Source: Nigrospora sphaerica (Eukaryota > Ascomycota > Sordariomycetes > Amphisphaeriales > Apiosporaceae). Taken from it: DNA of 64,000 nt. Below are positions 29,937 to 40,347 of this stretch, one piece after another; the stretch's first letter is position 1; each line of letters opens with the position of its first letter. Position numbers and translations under genes: made by a program. Under the pieces are notes generated by a model. It was not told the origin of the DNA, made no database searches, and saw only the letters and a list, made by a program, of their open reading frames with translations. The stretch covers positions 310,001 to 374,000 of the forward strand of contig JAGVVL010000001.1 in the NCBI GenBank assembly GCA_018287875.1, in the 5' to 3' direction.

Positions 29937-30827
29937 CTATTTCTCAGGTGGACCGGGCGGCGGGCTCTGTGTCGCTACCTTCCAGTCTTCTCTCTGGCGC
30001 AGGAAGCTCTCGATCCTCTCATGTCGGTTCATGCCGACCTGCTGGGCCTTCCGCATGTTCACCGCCTGGCTGATGGCCTCAGACTTCCTCTCGCGCATTT
30101 CGACGACCTCGAGGGTGCTCTGGCTGGCCCGGCGGGCTTGCCCCATGCTTCCGGCAACGACGAAGGCGCACAGCACAACGACAAACATCTCGTTGCTCAT
30201 GAAGACCGTCTGCTGCTTCTGCTGCTTTCCGTCGCGTTCGCCATACCAGCGCTCCCAGTCCTCCCAGGTGGCATTCATGCTCGGATTGCCCGGCTCCTCG
30301 CGCCACGCCCTCTCGGCGTTGCGATACATGCTGTTATCCATGGACGCCTTTACGCCCCAGCCCGAGCCGTACAGGTCGTAGGCCCGGCGCTTGGCGGGGT
30401 CCGACAGGATCTCGTTGGCGGAGACGACCAGACGGTAGCGCTCATTGCGGACGGCATGGGACAGGGCGGAACTGGCGTGGGTGTGGCGGTCTGGGTGGTA
30501 GAGCTTCACCAGGGCGTAGAAGCGGGCTTTGCTGTAAGGCGAGCTTTGCTTCTGATCAAAGATCTGATAGGGCGTCGGGTGCGGTGCGTCGGGCCAGTCT
30601 CGGTGGGTAATGGATGACTCGGGACGTTGGGGTATGTCTCCCGTGACGGTCGCATAGGACTGGCGAGCCTGGTGGGCAGTCCGAGTCGCGAAGGCGCCCG
30701 ACTCGAGTCCCGGTCGACGGGGTGGGGAACAGGACGGGCGTGATGACGTCGACGACGGGATGGGCCAGACACCGGGCGGCAGATGCGAGGCACTGCAGAG
30801 AGCGACGGGGGCGGTTCTCAGGAACAT
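29937..30827 (-). CDS. Mitochondrial J-domain (DnaJ-like) membrane protein
   Basis: Intronless, 296 residues. The frame is open 7 codons further upstream but without ATG, so MFLRTAPVALCSASH at 30827 is the start. The first about 60 residues are rich in Arg, Ser and Ala without acidic residues, as in a mitochondrial presequence. A J domain spans about residues 84-155, with the HPD tripeptide at 111-113 (VKLYHPDRH) and the helix SANEILSDPAKRRAYDLYGS. A Trp-rich segment (TWEDWERWYGERDG) follows, then a single transmembrane helix at about 214-229 (EMFVVVLCAFVVAG) and a basic C-terminal helix. It should stimulate an mtHsp70 at a membrane, probably the inner mitochondrial membrane; this is inference from domains. 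Confidence 0.85.
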   Translation of the reverse strand: MFLRTAPVALCSASHLPPGVWPIPSSTSSRPSCSPPRRPGLESGAFATRTAHQARQSYATVTGDIPQRPESSITHRDWPDAPHPTPYQIFDQKQSSPYSKARFYALVKLYHPDRHTHASSALSHAVRNERYRLVVSANEILSDPAKRRAYDLYGSGWGVKASMDNSMYRNAERAWREEPGNPSMNATWEDWERWYGERDGKQQKQQTVFMSNEMFVVVLCAFVVAGSMGQARRASQSTLEVVEMRERKSEAISQAVNMRKAQQVGMNRHERIESFLRQREDWKVATQSPPPGPPEK

Positions 30828-32996
30828 GGCGACGGTTGGACGGCGCACCAGATGAGGCCGTGAGAGGTGGACCGCATGGCGGGGAGCGCAGCCAGAGAGG
30901 GAGGGAGGTCCGGCTTCAGGAAAAGACGGTCATGTGACGGCGTCTATCGGGTATATAGCAGTGGTAGCAGTAGTTGTCGATGGATCTTGGATGATAGTGA
31001 TGGATGGCGCAGCCCTGTGCTGGCGAATGGGCCCGGGTAACGGGAATCCAACCGCCGGCAGGGTGCAGAGTCGGCCATCTAGAGAACTTCTGACCCCGCC
31101 CGATAGCCGAGAGGTGGCCAATGCTTTGGGTCCTGGGCTCGCTCGGCACGCTGGACCAGGGCGGCCAGTCAGTGGCTGAACCAATCGATGCCCTAACTGT
31201 ACAAGGTTAAGGCCGGAACCTCGGGACTTTGGTCGTTCAGCCTCAGGGATGAAGGATCATTCACTGTCGCCGTTGCTGCTGCGGCCGTTGCCGCTGCTGT
31301 GGTCGTCGCTGCTGCTGCGGTTACTGCTGCAACCCCGGGCCGTCTGGAGAGGCCAGGAGGGGAAGGTTAAAGATGTATACAGGTACGTGGGAAACATAAC
31401 GCCAAGGAGGCGAGCGAGAACCTAAAGTGCCAACGGCTATATAGGTCGGTAAGCAAGCAATGCAATCAATCGGCTGCATGGGAGGAGCATCCGTCCTCCT
31501 CCGCCGTGGGAGTGTGCGGACAGGAAAGGGCCTCCGCGAGGTCGCGTGTTTGGTGGTTCCGTGGACGTGGTACATGAAGGAAGGTCCTCCGCGTAGATCC
31601 AGCATTTCATCATATCGACACCAGCAGCGGGCACTCCCATGTCCTGTCGGCACATGCCGTACGGGACTCAGCTTGGTGCTTGCTTTATCCATGTCCCCTA
31701 ACAAGACCCGCCTAGAATGCGTCGAACTATGCTTCTGCCCTGCAGGCACTGTTTCGGATCAATGGCGGCCCGCTGGCATTTGCTCCGAGGGAGGATCCGT
31801 GGGGTTCATTGGTCGAGGTGACATGGGAGGTGAAAGGCTATGGGGGTGAGGGAATCGCAAGAAGCTGTACAGTGGCATTCCATAGTGGCTCTCGTAGGCA
31901 AGCATTGAAGGGAATTGCAGGTGGGAAGGTGGAAAGCTCCCGTCTTGTCGGTTTCGCTGTACATCCACCAACTCCTCAACTCCCCAACCTTGTACCTCAA
32001 AAAATCTCCATTCCATCCCGACCTCACCTGTACCCCATTCCACACACCACCCTGGAAGTGAGCAATCTACTCAAGCTACCTCTTCTGCCCAGTGTCGACG
32101 CCCTCCCTCTCCGTCACCGGCCCTCGTGACTGACTACCTTACGCACCCACGCTGAAGCACTACACACAACACAGAGCACATACGCACACCCACACACGTG
32201 CGCACGTACACAAGTACAAACGCACCTTCTCTCTGCCCGCGCACACACACAAACCCCCTCCTCCGCCACCCCCCAGGCACACCGTCATTCCATTGCTCTC
32301 CGCCCCTCCTCAATCTCCTCCTGCTCCTCTCTTCTTCAACCCCGACCACTCGTCTTCAGCCTCGCTGCTGCCTCGAAAGCCATACATCACCGACCCCCCG
32401 CAGAAGCAGAGCAGAGCGCATCGCCCGCGCCCACAAACAAACGAACGAGCCGGACCTTCGCCAATAGTTGTCACCGCCTGCGGTGCTGCCAGTCTTCCGA
32501 CCCAATCACCACCCGATTCTCGAGCCGCGACAGCTTCTTCGTGTCTTTGTCTCCCACTGTGAGCCTCCTTTGAGTGCATTTCTCGAGCGCACCACTACGA
32601 CCCTCACCCGACCGCTTCTAACGGTGCTTAGGCCAGCTCGCCGTCGATTGGCCCCTGCCCGTTTTCCGTGCTTGACCACCCACCCCACCTCCCGCCCTCT
32701 CCAGAACAGCCTTTTCCGGAGACATCGCCAATACGCCAACTCCCACACGCACAACACACAAACGAACACACATACTCTCTCGCCTTCGATCCCCGCCCGC
32801 CGTCGCCGCCGCCGCTGCCGTCGTCACATAGGACTAAAAGTCAGGCCGCCAGCGTACCCCTTGTTGAATCTCCACTAGCAACGAAGCATCACAATTCCTG
32901 GAGTGGCCTCATACCGTCACCGCATCCCTCCATCTGATCACCGAGCCCCTCGCGCACCTACCCTTTCCCCTCCAGCGCCGTCTCCACACAGTCGCA
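30828..32996. other. Divergent intergenic region with long pyrimidine-rich leader of the helicase gene
   Basis: From about 32150 to 32990 the plus strand is CA- and CT-rich (cacacacac and ctcctcctgctcctc tracts) without a recognisable ORF. This is consistent with a promoter plus a long 5' UTR for the DEAD-box gene. The rest, about 30830-32150, is the promoter of the J-domain gene and unassigned sequence. Confidence 0.5.
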
Positions 32997-34754
32997 ATGG
33001 CCGATTCATTAGCAGACCAGCTGCGCGCCTCGTCCCTCGCCGAGAACAGCGGCGCCGCGCCGTCAGACGACTGGAAGAAGAATCTGAACTTGCCCGCCCG
33101 CGACTCCCGCCAACAAACAGAGGTAGGTTTCCCCTGCCCACGCCAGGCCCGCCCTTGATCTGTGTCTGGCCCTGTCTTGAGCTACATTCTAACCCGAAGC
33201 TTGTCCCGCCTCCTATAGGATGTCACGAACACCAAAGGCCTTGAATGGGAGGAATTCGCCCTGAAGCGCGACCTGTTGATGGGCATTTTCGAGGCTGGCT
33301 ACGAGAAACCATCCCCTATCCAAGAAGAGTCCATTCCCGTGGCCCTGACGGGCCGCGACATCCTCGCCCGAGCAAAGAACGGTACCGGCAAGACGGCCGC
33401 CTTCGTCGTACCTACTCTGCAACGCATCAACCCCAAAGTCAACAAGATCCAATGTCTCATCCTCGTCCCTACCCGAGAGCTCGCCATGCAAACATCGCAG
33501 GTTTGCAAGACGCTCGGCAAACATCTCGGCATCAATGTCATGGTCACCACCGGCGGCACCGGTTTGCGCGATGATATTGTTCGCCTGCAGGATCCAGTCC
33601 ACATAGTGGTGGGCACTCCCGGGCGCATCCTCGATCTGGCTGGCAAGAACGTCGCCGACCTGAGTGAATGTCCCATGTTCATCATGGACGAGGCCGACAA
33701 GCTCCTCTCGCAGGAGTTCACCCCCGTCATTGAACAGCTCCTGCAATTCCACCCCAAGGACCGCCAGGTCATGCTCTTCTCGGCCACCTTCCCCCTGTCG
33801 GTGAAAGACTTTTCGGATAAGAACATGCACGACCCTTACGAAATCAACCTCATGGACGAGCTCACTCTCCGCGGTATCACGCAGTACTACGCCTTCGTGG
33901 AGGAGAAGCAGAAGGTGCACTGCCTCAACACTCTCTTCTCCAAGCTGCAGATCAACCAGTCCATCATCTTCTGCAATTCGACCAACCGTGTCGAGTTGCT
34001 GGCCAAGAAGATTACCGAGTTGGGCTACTCGTGCTTCTACAGTCACGCCAAGATGGCCCAACACGCCCGAAACCGAGTGTTCCACGACTTCCGCAACGGC
34101 GTCTGCCGCAACCTAGTGTGTTCCGACCTGTTGACTCGTGGTATCGATATCCAAGCCGTCAACGTCGTCATCAACTTCGATTTCCCCAAAAATGCCGAGA
34201 CTTACCTGCACCGTATCGGCCGATCTGGTCGCTACGGTCATCTTGGTCTTGCTATTAACCTGATCAACTGGGACGACCGTTTCAACCTATATAATATCGA
34301 GCGTGATCTGGGCACCGAAATCCAACCTATTCCTGCCACCATCGACAAGGCTTTGTACGTTTACGACAACCCTGAAAATATTCCTAGGCCCGTCAACGCT
34401 CTGCCTGCTCCGCGACAGCAGCAGCCGCCTCAGCAGCAACAGCAGCAGCAGCAGCAGGAATCGTTGCCGCAGCAGCCCCCCAACAACGGCCAGAGAGGCC
34501 AGGAGCAGCCCCAGCGCCAGCCCACGCTCCCCGGCGCTCCCCAAGGCGGACGTGGCCAGCAAGGCCAGAGCCAGGGCGACTTCCGCGGCGCGCAGGGTCG
34601 CGACCAACAGCAGCAGGGTGACGGCCAGCCCCGCCAGAACTACCGCGGCGGACACCGCGGCGGTCGGGGCCGTGGGGGCTACGGAGGTGGCCGCGGCAAC
34701 TACAACAACTATGGCAGGGGAGGCCGTGGCCAGCAGCCCCCGCAGGCTGCTTAA
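32997..34754 (+). CDS. dhh1: ATP-dependent DEAD-box RNA helicase Dhh1/DDX6
   Basis: Cytoplasmic helicase of P-bodies that promotes mRNA decapping and translational repression. Exon 1 is 32997-33122 (42 codons, donor GTAGGT) and exon 2 is 33219-34754; the intron is 96 nt. The 553-residue product contains the Q motif GYEKPSPIQ (68-76), Walker A AKNGTGKT (93-100), PTRELA, GG, TPGR, DEAD (198-201), SAT (229-231) and [28 protein letters not shown] and [19 protein letters not shown] are typical of the Dhh1/Ste13 group. After the RecA domains comes a Gln-rich stretch and a Gly/Arg-rich tail ([15 protein letters not shown]), as in other filamentous fungal orthologues. The long antisense frame at 33213-34085 is a shadow. 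Confidence 0.97.
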
Positions 34755-36034
34755 ACGCCGATTGCTCATCAAACGAAAGACCGCGATTCCCCCACCCGCA
34801 TCCGTGGTCATCCACCCCCCCCCCCCCCCTCTTCTTTTATCGCGCTGTACATATTCCCCGCGTGTCATCTCCCTTGGTGATTTGTATCATACCCATCAAG
34901 CCGTCTGCATTGGTCCACTGCTTTCTTCACGTCTGCCCTCGTTTGGTGGTTCATCGTACAGAAGATTTTGATTCTCGAGATGCATCCGAGGACATGGTGT
35001 CCAAGCAAGGAACCGGACGGATGATCGGTCAAAACTGGCGTTTGGGGCGTTTTGGTGTCTTTGGCGAGGCGGTCTCCAACCTGCGAAAGAGCACATCCGG
35101 TTGCTTTTTGGCGGAGCCGCCTTGGTGCTGGCTTGATTTCGAAGCTCACAACGATGCGAGCGGGAATAGAAAGAGGACTGGGCCTGGCTACGAGGCCTCC
35201 GACGATACGACTGTGATAGGGAAGGGGAAGCATTGGCAACATGCTTGTATGACACTCGACTTGGCCGCCATCAGTCTGTTCGCCGGACCATGGTGCGACA
35301 CGCGACGGCCAAAACTTGCATTGAATACTGGCCCCCTTCTCACGATGAAATATGGTATTGTTACCAACTATTGGTGGCCAGCGGAAACCGACGACTTCTG
35401 ACTGAACTGCTGACTCAATCACCACACGACATGTCCTCCACTACATCACTTGCTCCCTTCTCGAGCTGGCGAGTACCTGCTTAGCGCAGGCACGGGCCCG
35501 AGACGGAGCTCGATCCGTCACGTTTGGACGATGGAACACTTCGACAATTTGGACCGGGGAGAGGTGTTCTACCACCCGCCCCCCCTGCGTCTTGCATCAA
35601 CACTACAAAAAATTCAAAAAACAACCCCTTATTTTTTGGATGGAGACGCTGGAAGGATTTGATAGCTTTCGTATCGGCTCACTTTCCTTCGTGAAGGTGC
35701 AGGCTGGTGAGTTTGACGATTCTCTGAGCAATATGGTGGCACTGTTTGAAATTGATGCCACTTTTTTCTTCCGTCCGGACCTTTTGTGGAACCTCTATTT
35801 CTCTGCATTTGTGATGGTGATGTTCTCATTTAGGGTGTTTGTGTTACTTGAACCGGTTTTGAGAACCAACCGCCAAGGGCTCCGTGTCCTGCCCCCACAC
35901 CCATACAACTCAATATGATGAAATCCCAACCTGTCGCAGTCGTCGCCACTGCGTGTCGGTGAGCCCATCGTCCACTTCTTTCCGTCTTGTTCTCGCACGC
36001 CCTTGGGACGTCTTGTCCCCGGCCGCGTCGTTGT
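34755..36034. other. Gene-free stretch of 1.3 kb
   Basis: 3' flank of the helicase gene, including a C-run at about 34817-34830. No frame has a recognisable product. Confidence 0.5.
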
Positions 36035-36382
36035 TCATGTCGCCTCGGTGTCCCCATAGTCCTCGATCCGCATGTTCACGGGTTCTTCGTCTTCGAAAAA
36101 TGCGTAGCCGACAAAAGTTTCGCGTTTGTGGGGTTTCGAGTTGCGGTAACGTGCGACAGCAAAGTCGCCGTTGGTCTCCATGAGGTAGTAGTCGCCGGCG
36201 ATGGGTGCGCGGGTGCTGTTACGCCCCCCGACGGCGTGCTCCCACCCCTCGGCGCCCCCGCGGTCCAACGCCGCCTCCCCCCGGCCCCGCGCCGTGCCGC
36301 TACCGCCGCCCCTCTCCTCCCGCCGGCGCTCTTCGCCGCGTTCGCCTCTGTACTCCTCGTACTCGAGGCAGTACCAGGGCAT
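36035..36382 (-). CDS. Hypothetical protein or 3' exon, not recognised
   Basis: An ORF of 115 codons from an ATG at 36382. The last about 50 codons (GDYYLMETNGDFAVARYRN, then PHKRETFVGYAFFEDEEPVN) have the balanced composition and C-rich third positions of real coding sequence. The middle is Glu/Arg/Gly-rich low complexity. It may instead be the terminal exon of a gene continuing from 36426-36683, because one upstream frame stays open through the region. I cannot name a family. Confidence 0.35.
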   Translation of the reverse strand: MPWYCLEYEEYRGERGEERRREERGGGSGTARGRGEAALDRGGAEGWEHAVGGRNSTRAPIAGDYYLMETNGDFAVARYRNSKPHKRETFVGYAFFEDEEPVNMRIEDYGDTEAT

Positions 36383-36425
36383 CTTGTTCCTCGGGGACGG
36401 GCAGTCGCGATGGGGGCCGCGTCGT

Positions 36426-36683
36426 CTATTGGCTGGCCTTCTTCTTGTCCTTGCCGCTCGTGTCGTCGGCGCCCGTCGCGATGCCGTCGCCGTTACCTTC
36501 GCCGCCGCCGCCGTTCCCGTGGAGCGGCTGTCCGTTGGCCGTGCCCGGAACGGGACTCTGCGATGAACATCAGTGTTGGCCTTGTCAGTGGTCGAGGCCG
36601 GCGGAGGAGGGGCTCCTTACTCGGCACCGCCGCGATGGTGATTGCGTTGGCAACTTGGCGCTTCCACTTGGCGAGGTAGCGGC
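36426..36683 (-). other. Possible exons of an unresolved gene
   Basis: On the minus strand an exon-like segment at 36683-36621 follows a CACAG acceptor, ends at a GTAAGG donor and reads RYLAKWKRQVANAITIAA. A second segment at 36557-36426, after GCAG, reads SPVPGTANGQPLHGNGGGG and ends with DKKKASQ and a TAG. The two are not in phase with these exact splice sites, so the model is unresolved. The region upstream (36790-37300) has an open frame in the right phase but no convincing start. Confidence 0.25.
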
Positions 36684-37555
36684 CTGTGGTTTGGCGACTT
36701 GTTAGCTCATCTCTTGACTTTGGGCGGCCTACCCCGGTGAAAACTTCAGGGAGTGGGAAGAGAGTGTCAGCAAAAAGTTCGTTCTGCTCTTCTTACCTCC
36801 AACACGCCCGAAAGCGAGCTCCAGCCCGACCAACAGGGCGGGAACCCGCTTCCATGCGCAACGTTTTCCTCGGCTGCTTGTGCCCAAGAGGCGGGGACGT
36901 GGCCTGGCGGCGCAACCGGTCGAGCACGATGGCGTGGAACGGGGGGGGGAGCTCTGCGCAGAGTGAAAGAAGGGGCGAAATGAGGGAAAGGGAGGCCGAA
37001 ACCCCTCCACCGCAGGCTTTGCACTCGATGGAGGGGAGGCACGTGGACGGATCTCGGCGGAATTTGAGCCCATGGCTTTCCCCGGGCGCGCGTGGTCGTT
37101 TGCCCCTTTCCGGCGTTGAGCAGACGCGACCGGGGCGTTTATTGGTTTCCTCGGCGGGCTGTCGCCTGGTTGGTGTGCCCGAAGCGGGATGTAGTGACAC
37201 CCGAATACGCCCGCTATCCAGTCCTTGAAGATTCCTTGGGCGTTTCGTTCACGACGGCGCGTTCCCGTAGACACCCGCCCACGATGACACACAGACACAC
37301 ACGACGTGGGCAGATAGAAGGGGACTCTCTCGTCTTGCGATGGGGATTCACGCGCTTCAGCTTATACGACTCGAAGTTGGGTGTGGTTTCATTGAATCGC
37401 TTTGCTTTCGTGTATGCGCGTACATACATGCGAGGACACCAAAAAAGCTGGCCTATGTGCAAAAGGGCGAGGGGGCCAGTCCCCTTCCCCTTGGGACCGG
37501 GTCGGCCAGGTCGAATCACCGTTTGGACCGCGGCTTCCTTCCTCTCGGCATCACA
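36684..37555. other. Region without a supported gene, 0.9 kb
   Basis: Open frames exist on the minus strand (36729-37298 and overlapping ones) that could be upstream exons of the unresolved gene near 36.5 kb, but no domain, signal peptide or convincing start is visible. Confidence 0.35.
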
Positions 37556-38071
37556 TCACACGTGCCGGTCACCTTTTCCGGCATTGCTGCCCATGCCCGT
37601 GGCCCCGTCCATCTCGTAGCGCGGGTGGCTGTCGCTCTCGACGGCCGTGGCGTCGCTCGTGCTGCTGCCGCCCGGGTAGTAGGGCGGCTGCTGCTGCTGC
37701 TGCTGTTTTTGTTGTTGGTGAAAGTGGTGGTGGTCGGGGGCCTCCCTGCGCAAGGCGCGGCCGGCCATCTCGGCGGCGGGGGGCGACGGCGGCGGGTGCG
37801 CGGCGGCGGCGTCGGCGGCGGCAGGGAGCGGCCCGTAGTACAGTGGCGCCGAGGGGAGGGCCTCGCGGTTGCGGCGGCGCTTGGTCCAGCGGCGGAACCA
37901 CCAGACGAGGACGCCAAGGCTTGCGAGGGCCAGCGCGCTGCACACGACAATGGCCACGATGGCGCCCGTGGCGATGGTGTTGGCCGTCTTGTTGAAGTTG
38001 TCGCCGAAGCCGTCCTGCGCTGACGAGCCGCCCGGGCCCGAGGCGAAGTTTGACGCGTCGTGGGTGGACAT
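37556..38071 (-). CDS. Single-pass membrane protein with Gln-rich cytosolic tail
   Basis: From MSTHDASNFA at 38071 (GCCGCC before the ATG) the product has 171 residues. A short Gly/Ser-rich N-terminal part is followed by one transmembrane helix at about residues 36-59 (ATGAIVAIVVCSALALASLG), then a strongly basic stretch RRWTKRRRNRE. The tail contains Ala/Pro-rich and His/Gln-rich segments (HHHFHQQQKQQQQQQPPYY). Positive charges after the helix suggest the C-terminus is cytosolic. An in-frame ATG at 38263 would add 64 residues, but that segment is Ser/Pro/Arg-rich without features and probably 5' UTR. It resembles the many fungal plasma-membrane proteins of this layout; function unknown. Confidence 0.6.
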   Translation of the reverse strand: MSTHDASNFASGPGGSSAQDGFGDNFNKTANTIATGAIVAIVVCSALALASLGVLVWWFRRWTKRRRNREALPSAPLYYGPLPAAADAAAAHPPPSPPAAEMAGRALRREAPDHHHFHQQQKQQQQQQPPYYPGGSSTSDATAVESDSHPRYEMDGATGMGSNAGKGDRHV

Positions 38072-39668
38072 GGCGGCTGTGTGCTGCTTGAGGAAGATGG
38101 GGAACGGTAGGGACCTCGAGAGGTCTGGCCGAGGAAAGAGAGTTTCGCGGGACGAAAGGAAGGGGGCGGGAGCGGAAGAAGTAGTAAACCTTCGACTTTT
38201 TGTTCTCGGAGCCCGGCTTGGGACGGCAAGAGGCACCCGCTCCCCATCTCGGTCGCCCGTCATGGATGATTCGGTTCAACTTCCGGCCATGGTAAACGCC
38301 TGGAAAGAACCGAGAGATCCGGGGTAGCCAGCGGAGCGCATGCAGGCTTGCCGGCAGGCGGGAGGGGATAAGATGTCATGGTGTGGTGGACTTGCAGCCA
38401 GCGGTTGGGCTCGTGGTCATGCAAGCCAGGCTTCACCAACTCCTCCGCTTTGTCCATGATAGACTCCAAGTCTGGCTTGGCCCAGTCGGTTTGTTTTCTA
38501 TGTCATTGAAGTGCCCTCACCGATTAGCCAGCAGCACAGATCGGGGTGGGAGATCCGGGGGGGTTTATCAGCTTGGCCGCTACTAATAAAATCTCCCCAG
38601 CTGGAGAGGCGATGCGCACAGCAGTCCCCGAAAGTCTGGTATCGAAGGGTGCAAGGTAGAGCAGGACAGCCGGGCAGGTCAAACTTTGAGGAGATCAAGC
38701 AGTCGGTTTAAGTCTGAGTAGAGGCGGCAGCGGCGGCTTGGGCGGCCATGACCTCACTGGCACTCGTACGATGGAAGTGATGGATGTTTGGAGTTCCAAG
38801 TGCTGTAGGCCGCGGACCCGTGGCATCGTTACTGATGCTCACTCGCCCAATTGGTTTTGCTTTGGGTGAAGTGCAGCAGGTGGGGTGGAATATGACGTCC
38901 CAACCTGCCATCCGTCGCCCGTATCGCCCGTATCGCCCGTATATTTCGTAAGGGCGATCCAGTGACGGTGCAAAAGCAGCGCACCGTATGCAGCGTACAG
39001 ACGGCGAAGATGCATAGCTAGGTGTGCCAGTAGCACGCTATGGAGGCTGTCGAGCTGTGTCGCCTGGGCTGTTCCATCAGGGCGACGTCACAACGCCACC
39101 GCGTCAGCTGCTGATTGGTCCCCCCTTGCTGGCGTCGCGGCGGTGAGGCACAGCTGAAAGAGGCTTTTGGCCGTCTCCCGTCCCCTTGTGCCACGGAACA
39201 GGCAGATAGCATTCCCCCTATTGGGCGGGCGCAGTTGAGGCACGGGGGGGCAGTGTCGAGACCGAGATGCTGACTGGTGGGAAAGCCAATGAAAACGGGG
39301 TGGTGGCTCTGGACTAGCACGACACAGCCGAGCCCCGGTCCTACAAGTCTCATTCAGCCCTGAAAATGGGTTTGTTTAGCAGGCAGGCATCATGCGCTAG
39401 GCTTCCCATTGGCTAGGTCTTGGCCCATGATTGGCGGTAACCCATGTCCTTAACGCCTACGCCCCATGAAATGGGATAACTCCAACAATCATGAACGAAC
39501 AGCAATGAACGACACCCTTGCAAAGATGAAATATTTAATAGCCCAGCTCCCGACCCTGCTGGGCGTGACAAGCGTCGACATCTTCATACGTGGTACCTAA
39601 CACGCCGACCACCCTCGGACTTGCTATCTGATTTAGTTGACCCATTCATTACCCACCCCGTCACAACC
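38072..39668. other. Gene-free stretch of 1.6 kb
   Basis: Promoters of the flanking divergent genes and unassigned DNA. A short 9-bp tandem repeat (tcgcccgta, three copies) lies at about 38915-38941. No ORF is recognisable. Confidence 0.5.
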
Positions 39669-40347
39669 ATGGCCGTCACCCTCATGCCGCCGCCCCAGCC
39701 GGTAGGACGGTTCCCGCGCTTCATCTCGCCGCGCTCCGAGACGCTCGTGCTCAAAGAGAAGATGATGTCGCTGTCAGGCGACAGCTTTGACGTCAAGACG
39801 ATCGAGGGCCGGCCCATCCTGCGCGTGCAGGGCCACTCGCTGTCGTGGTCAGACCGCAAGGAGGTTACCGACATCGAGACGGGCGAGCACATCTTTACCA
39901 TCCGCCGCCAGCGCTTCGTCTTGCACGCCACCTTTTACGCCGAAGACCCCGTCACGGCCGAGAACGTGTTTGGGCTCAAGGGTCAATTTAGCTGTAAGAG
40001 GAGATTCCCCGGGAGAGGCAGGGAGGGAGAGGGAGAGGGAGAAACAGAGCTTTGGCTGACATGCATTTAAAGTCGGCTCGTCCAAATCCACCGGCTCCTT
40101 CATCTCGGCCAACGGCAAGCAGGAGTCGCTCTCTATGAAGGGCGACTTCTTCGACCGCCACGCCGATATCGTCGACGCCACGACGGGTCAGCCCCTCGCC
40201 CGCATCGACCGCCAGTTCCTCAACGCCCGCGAGCTCCTGGGCGGCCAGCAGACCTACCATGTCACCATCGCCCCAAACGTCGACATGGCCATCATTGCCG
40301 CCATGTGCATCTGCCTGGACGAGCGCCGCAACGAGAACAAGTGCTAG
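39669..40347 (+). CDS. LURP-one-related (DUF567/LOR) protein, two exons
   Basis: Exon 1 is 39669-39993 and exon 2 is 40073-40347, with a 79-nt intron (GTAAGA donor, TTAAAG acceptor); product 199 residues. LOR proteins fold like the C-terminal domain of tubby. Landmarks are LVLKEKMMSLSGDSFDVKTI, ILRVQGHSLSWSDRKEV, IFTIRRQRFVLHATF, then after the splice FGSSKSTGSFISANGKQ, MKGDFFDRHADIVD and LLGGQQTYHVTIAPNVDMA. The plant founding member is linked to defence against oomycetes; in fungi the role is unknown. Length and end (AAMCICLDERRN) are normal for fungal members. The alternative is that the acceptor lies a few bases away, but this one restores the family pattern. Confidence 0.9.

Noticed and set aside
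33213..34085. 290-codon antisense frame
   Set aside because: Complete overlap with the conserved Dhh1 coding frame; a codon-bias shadow.
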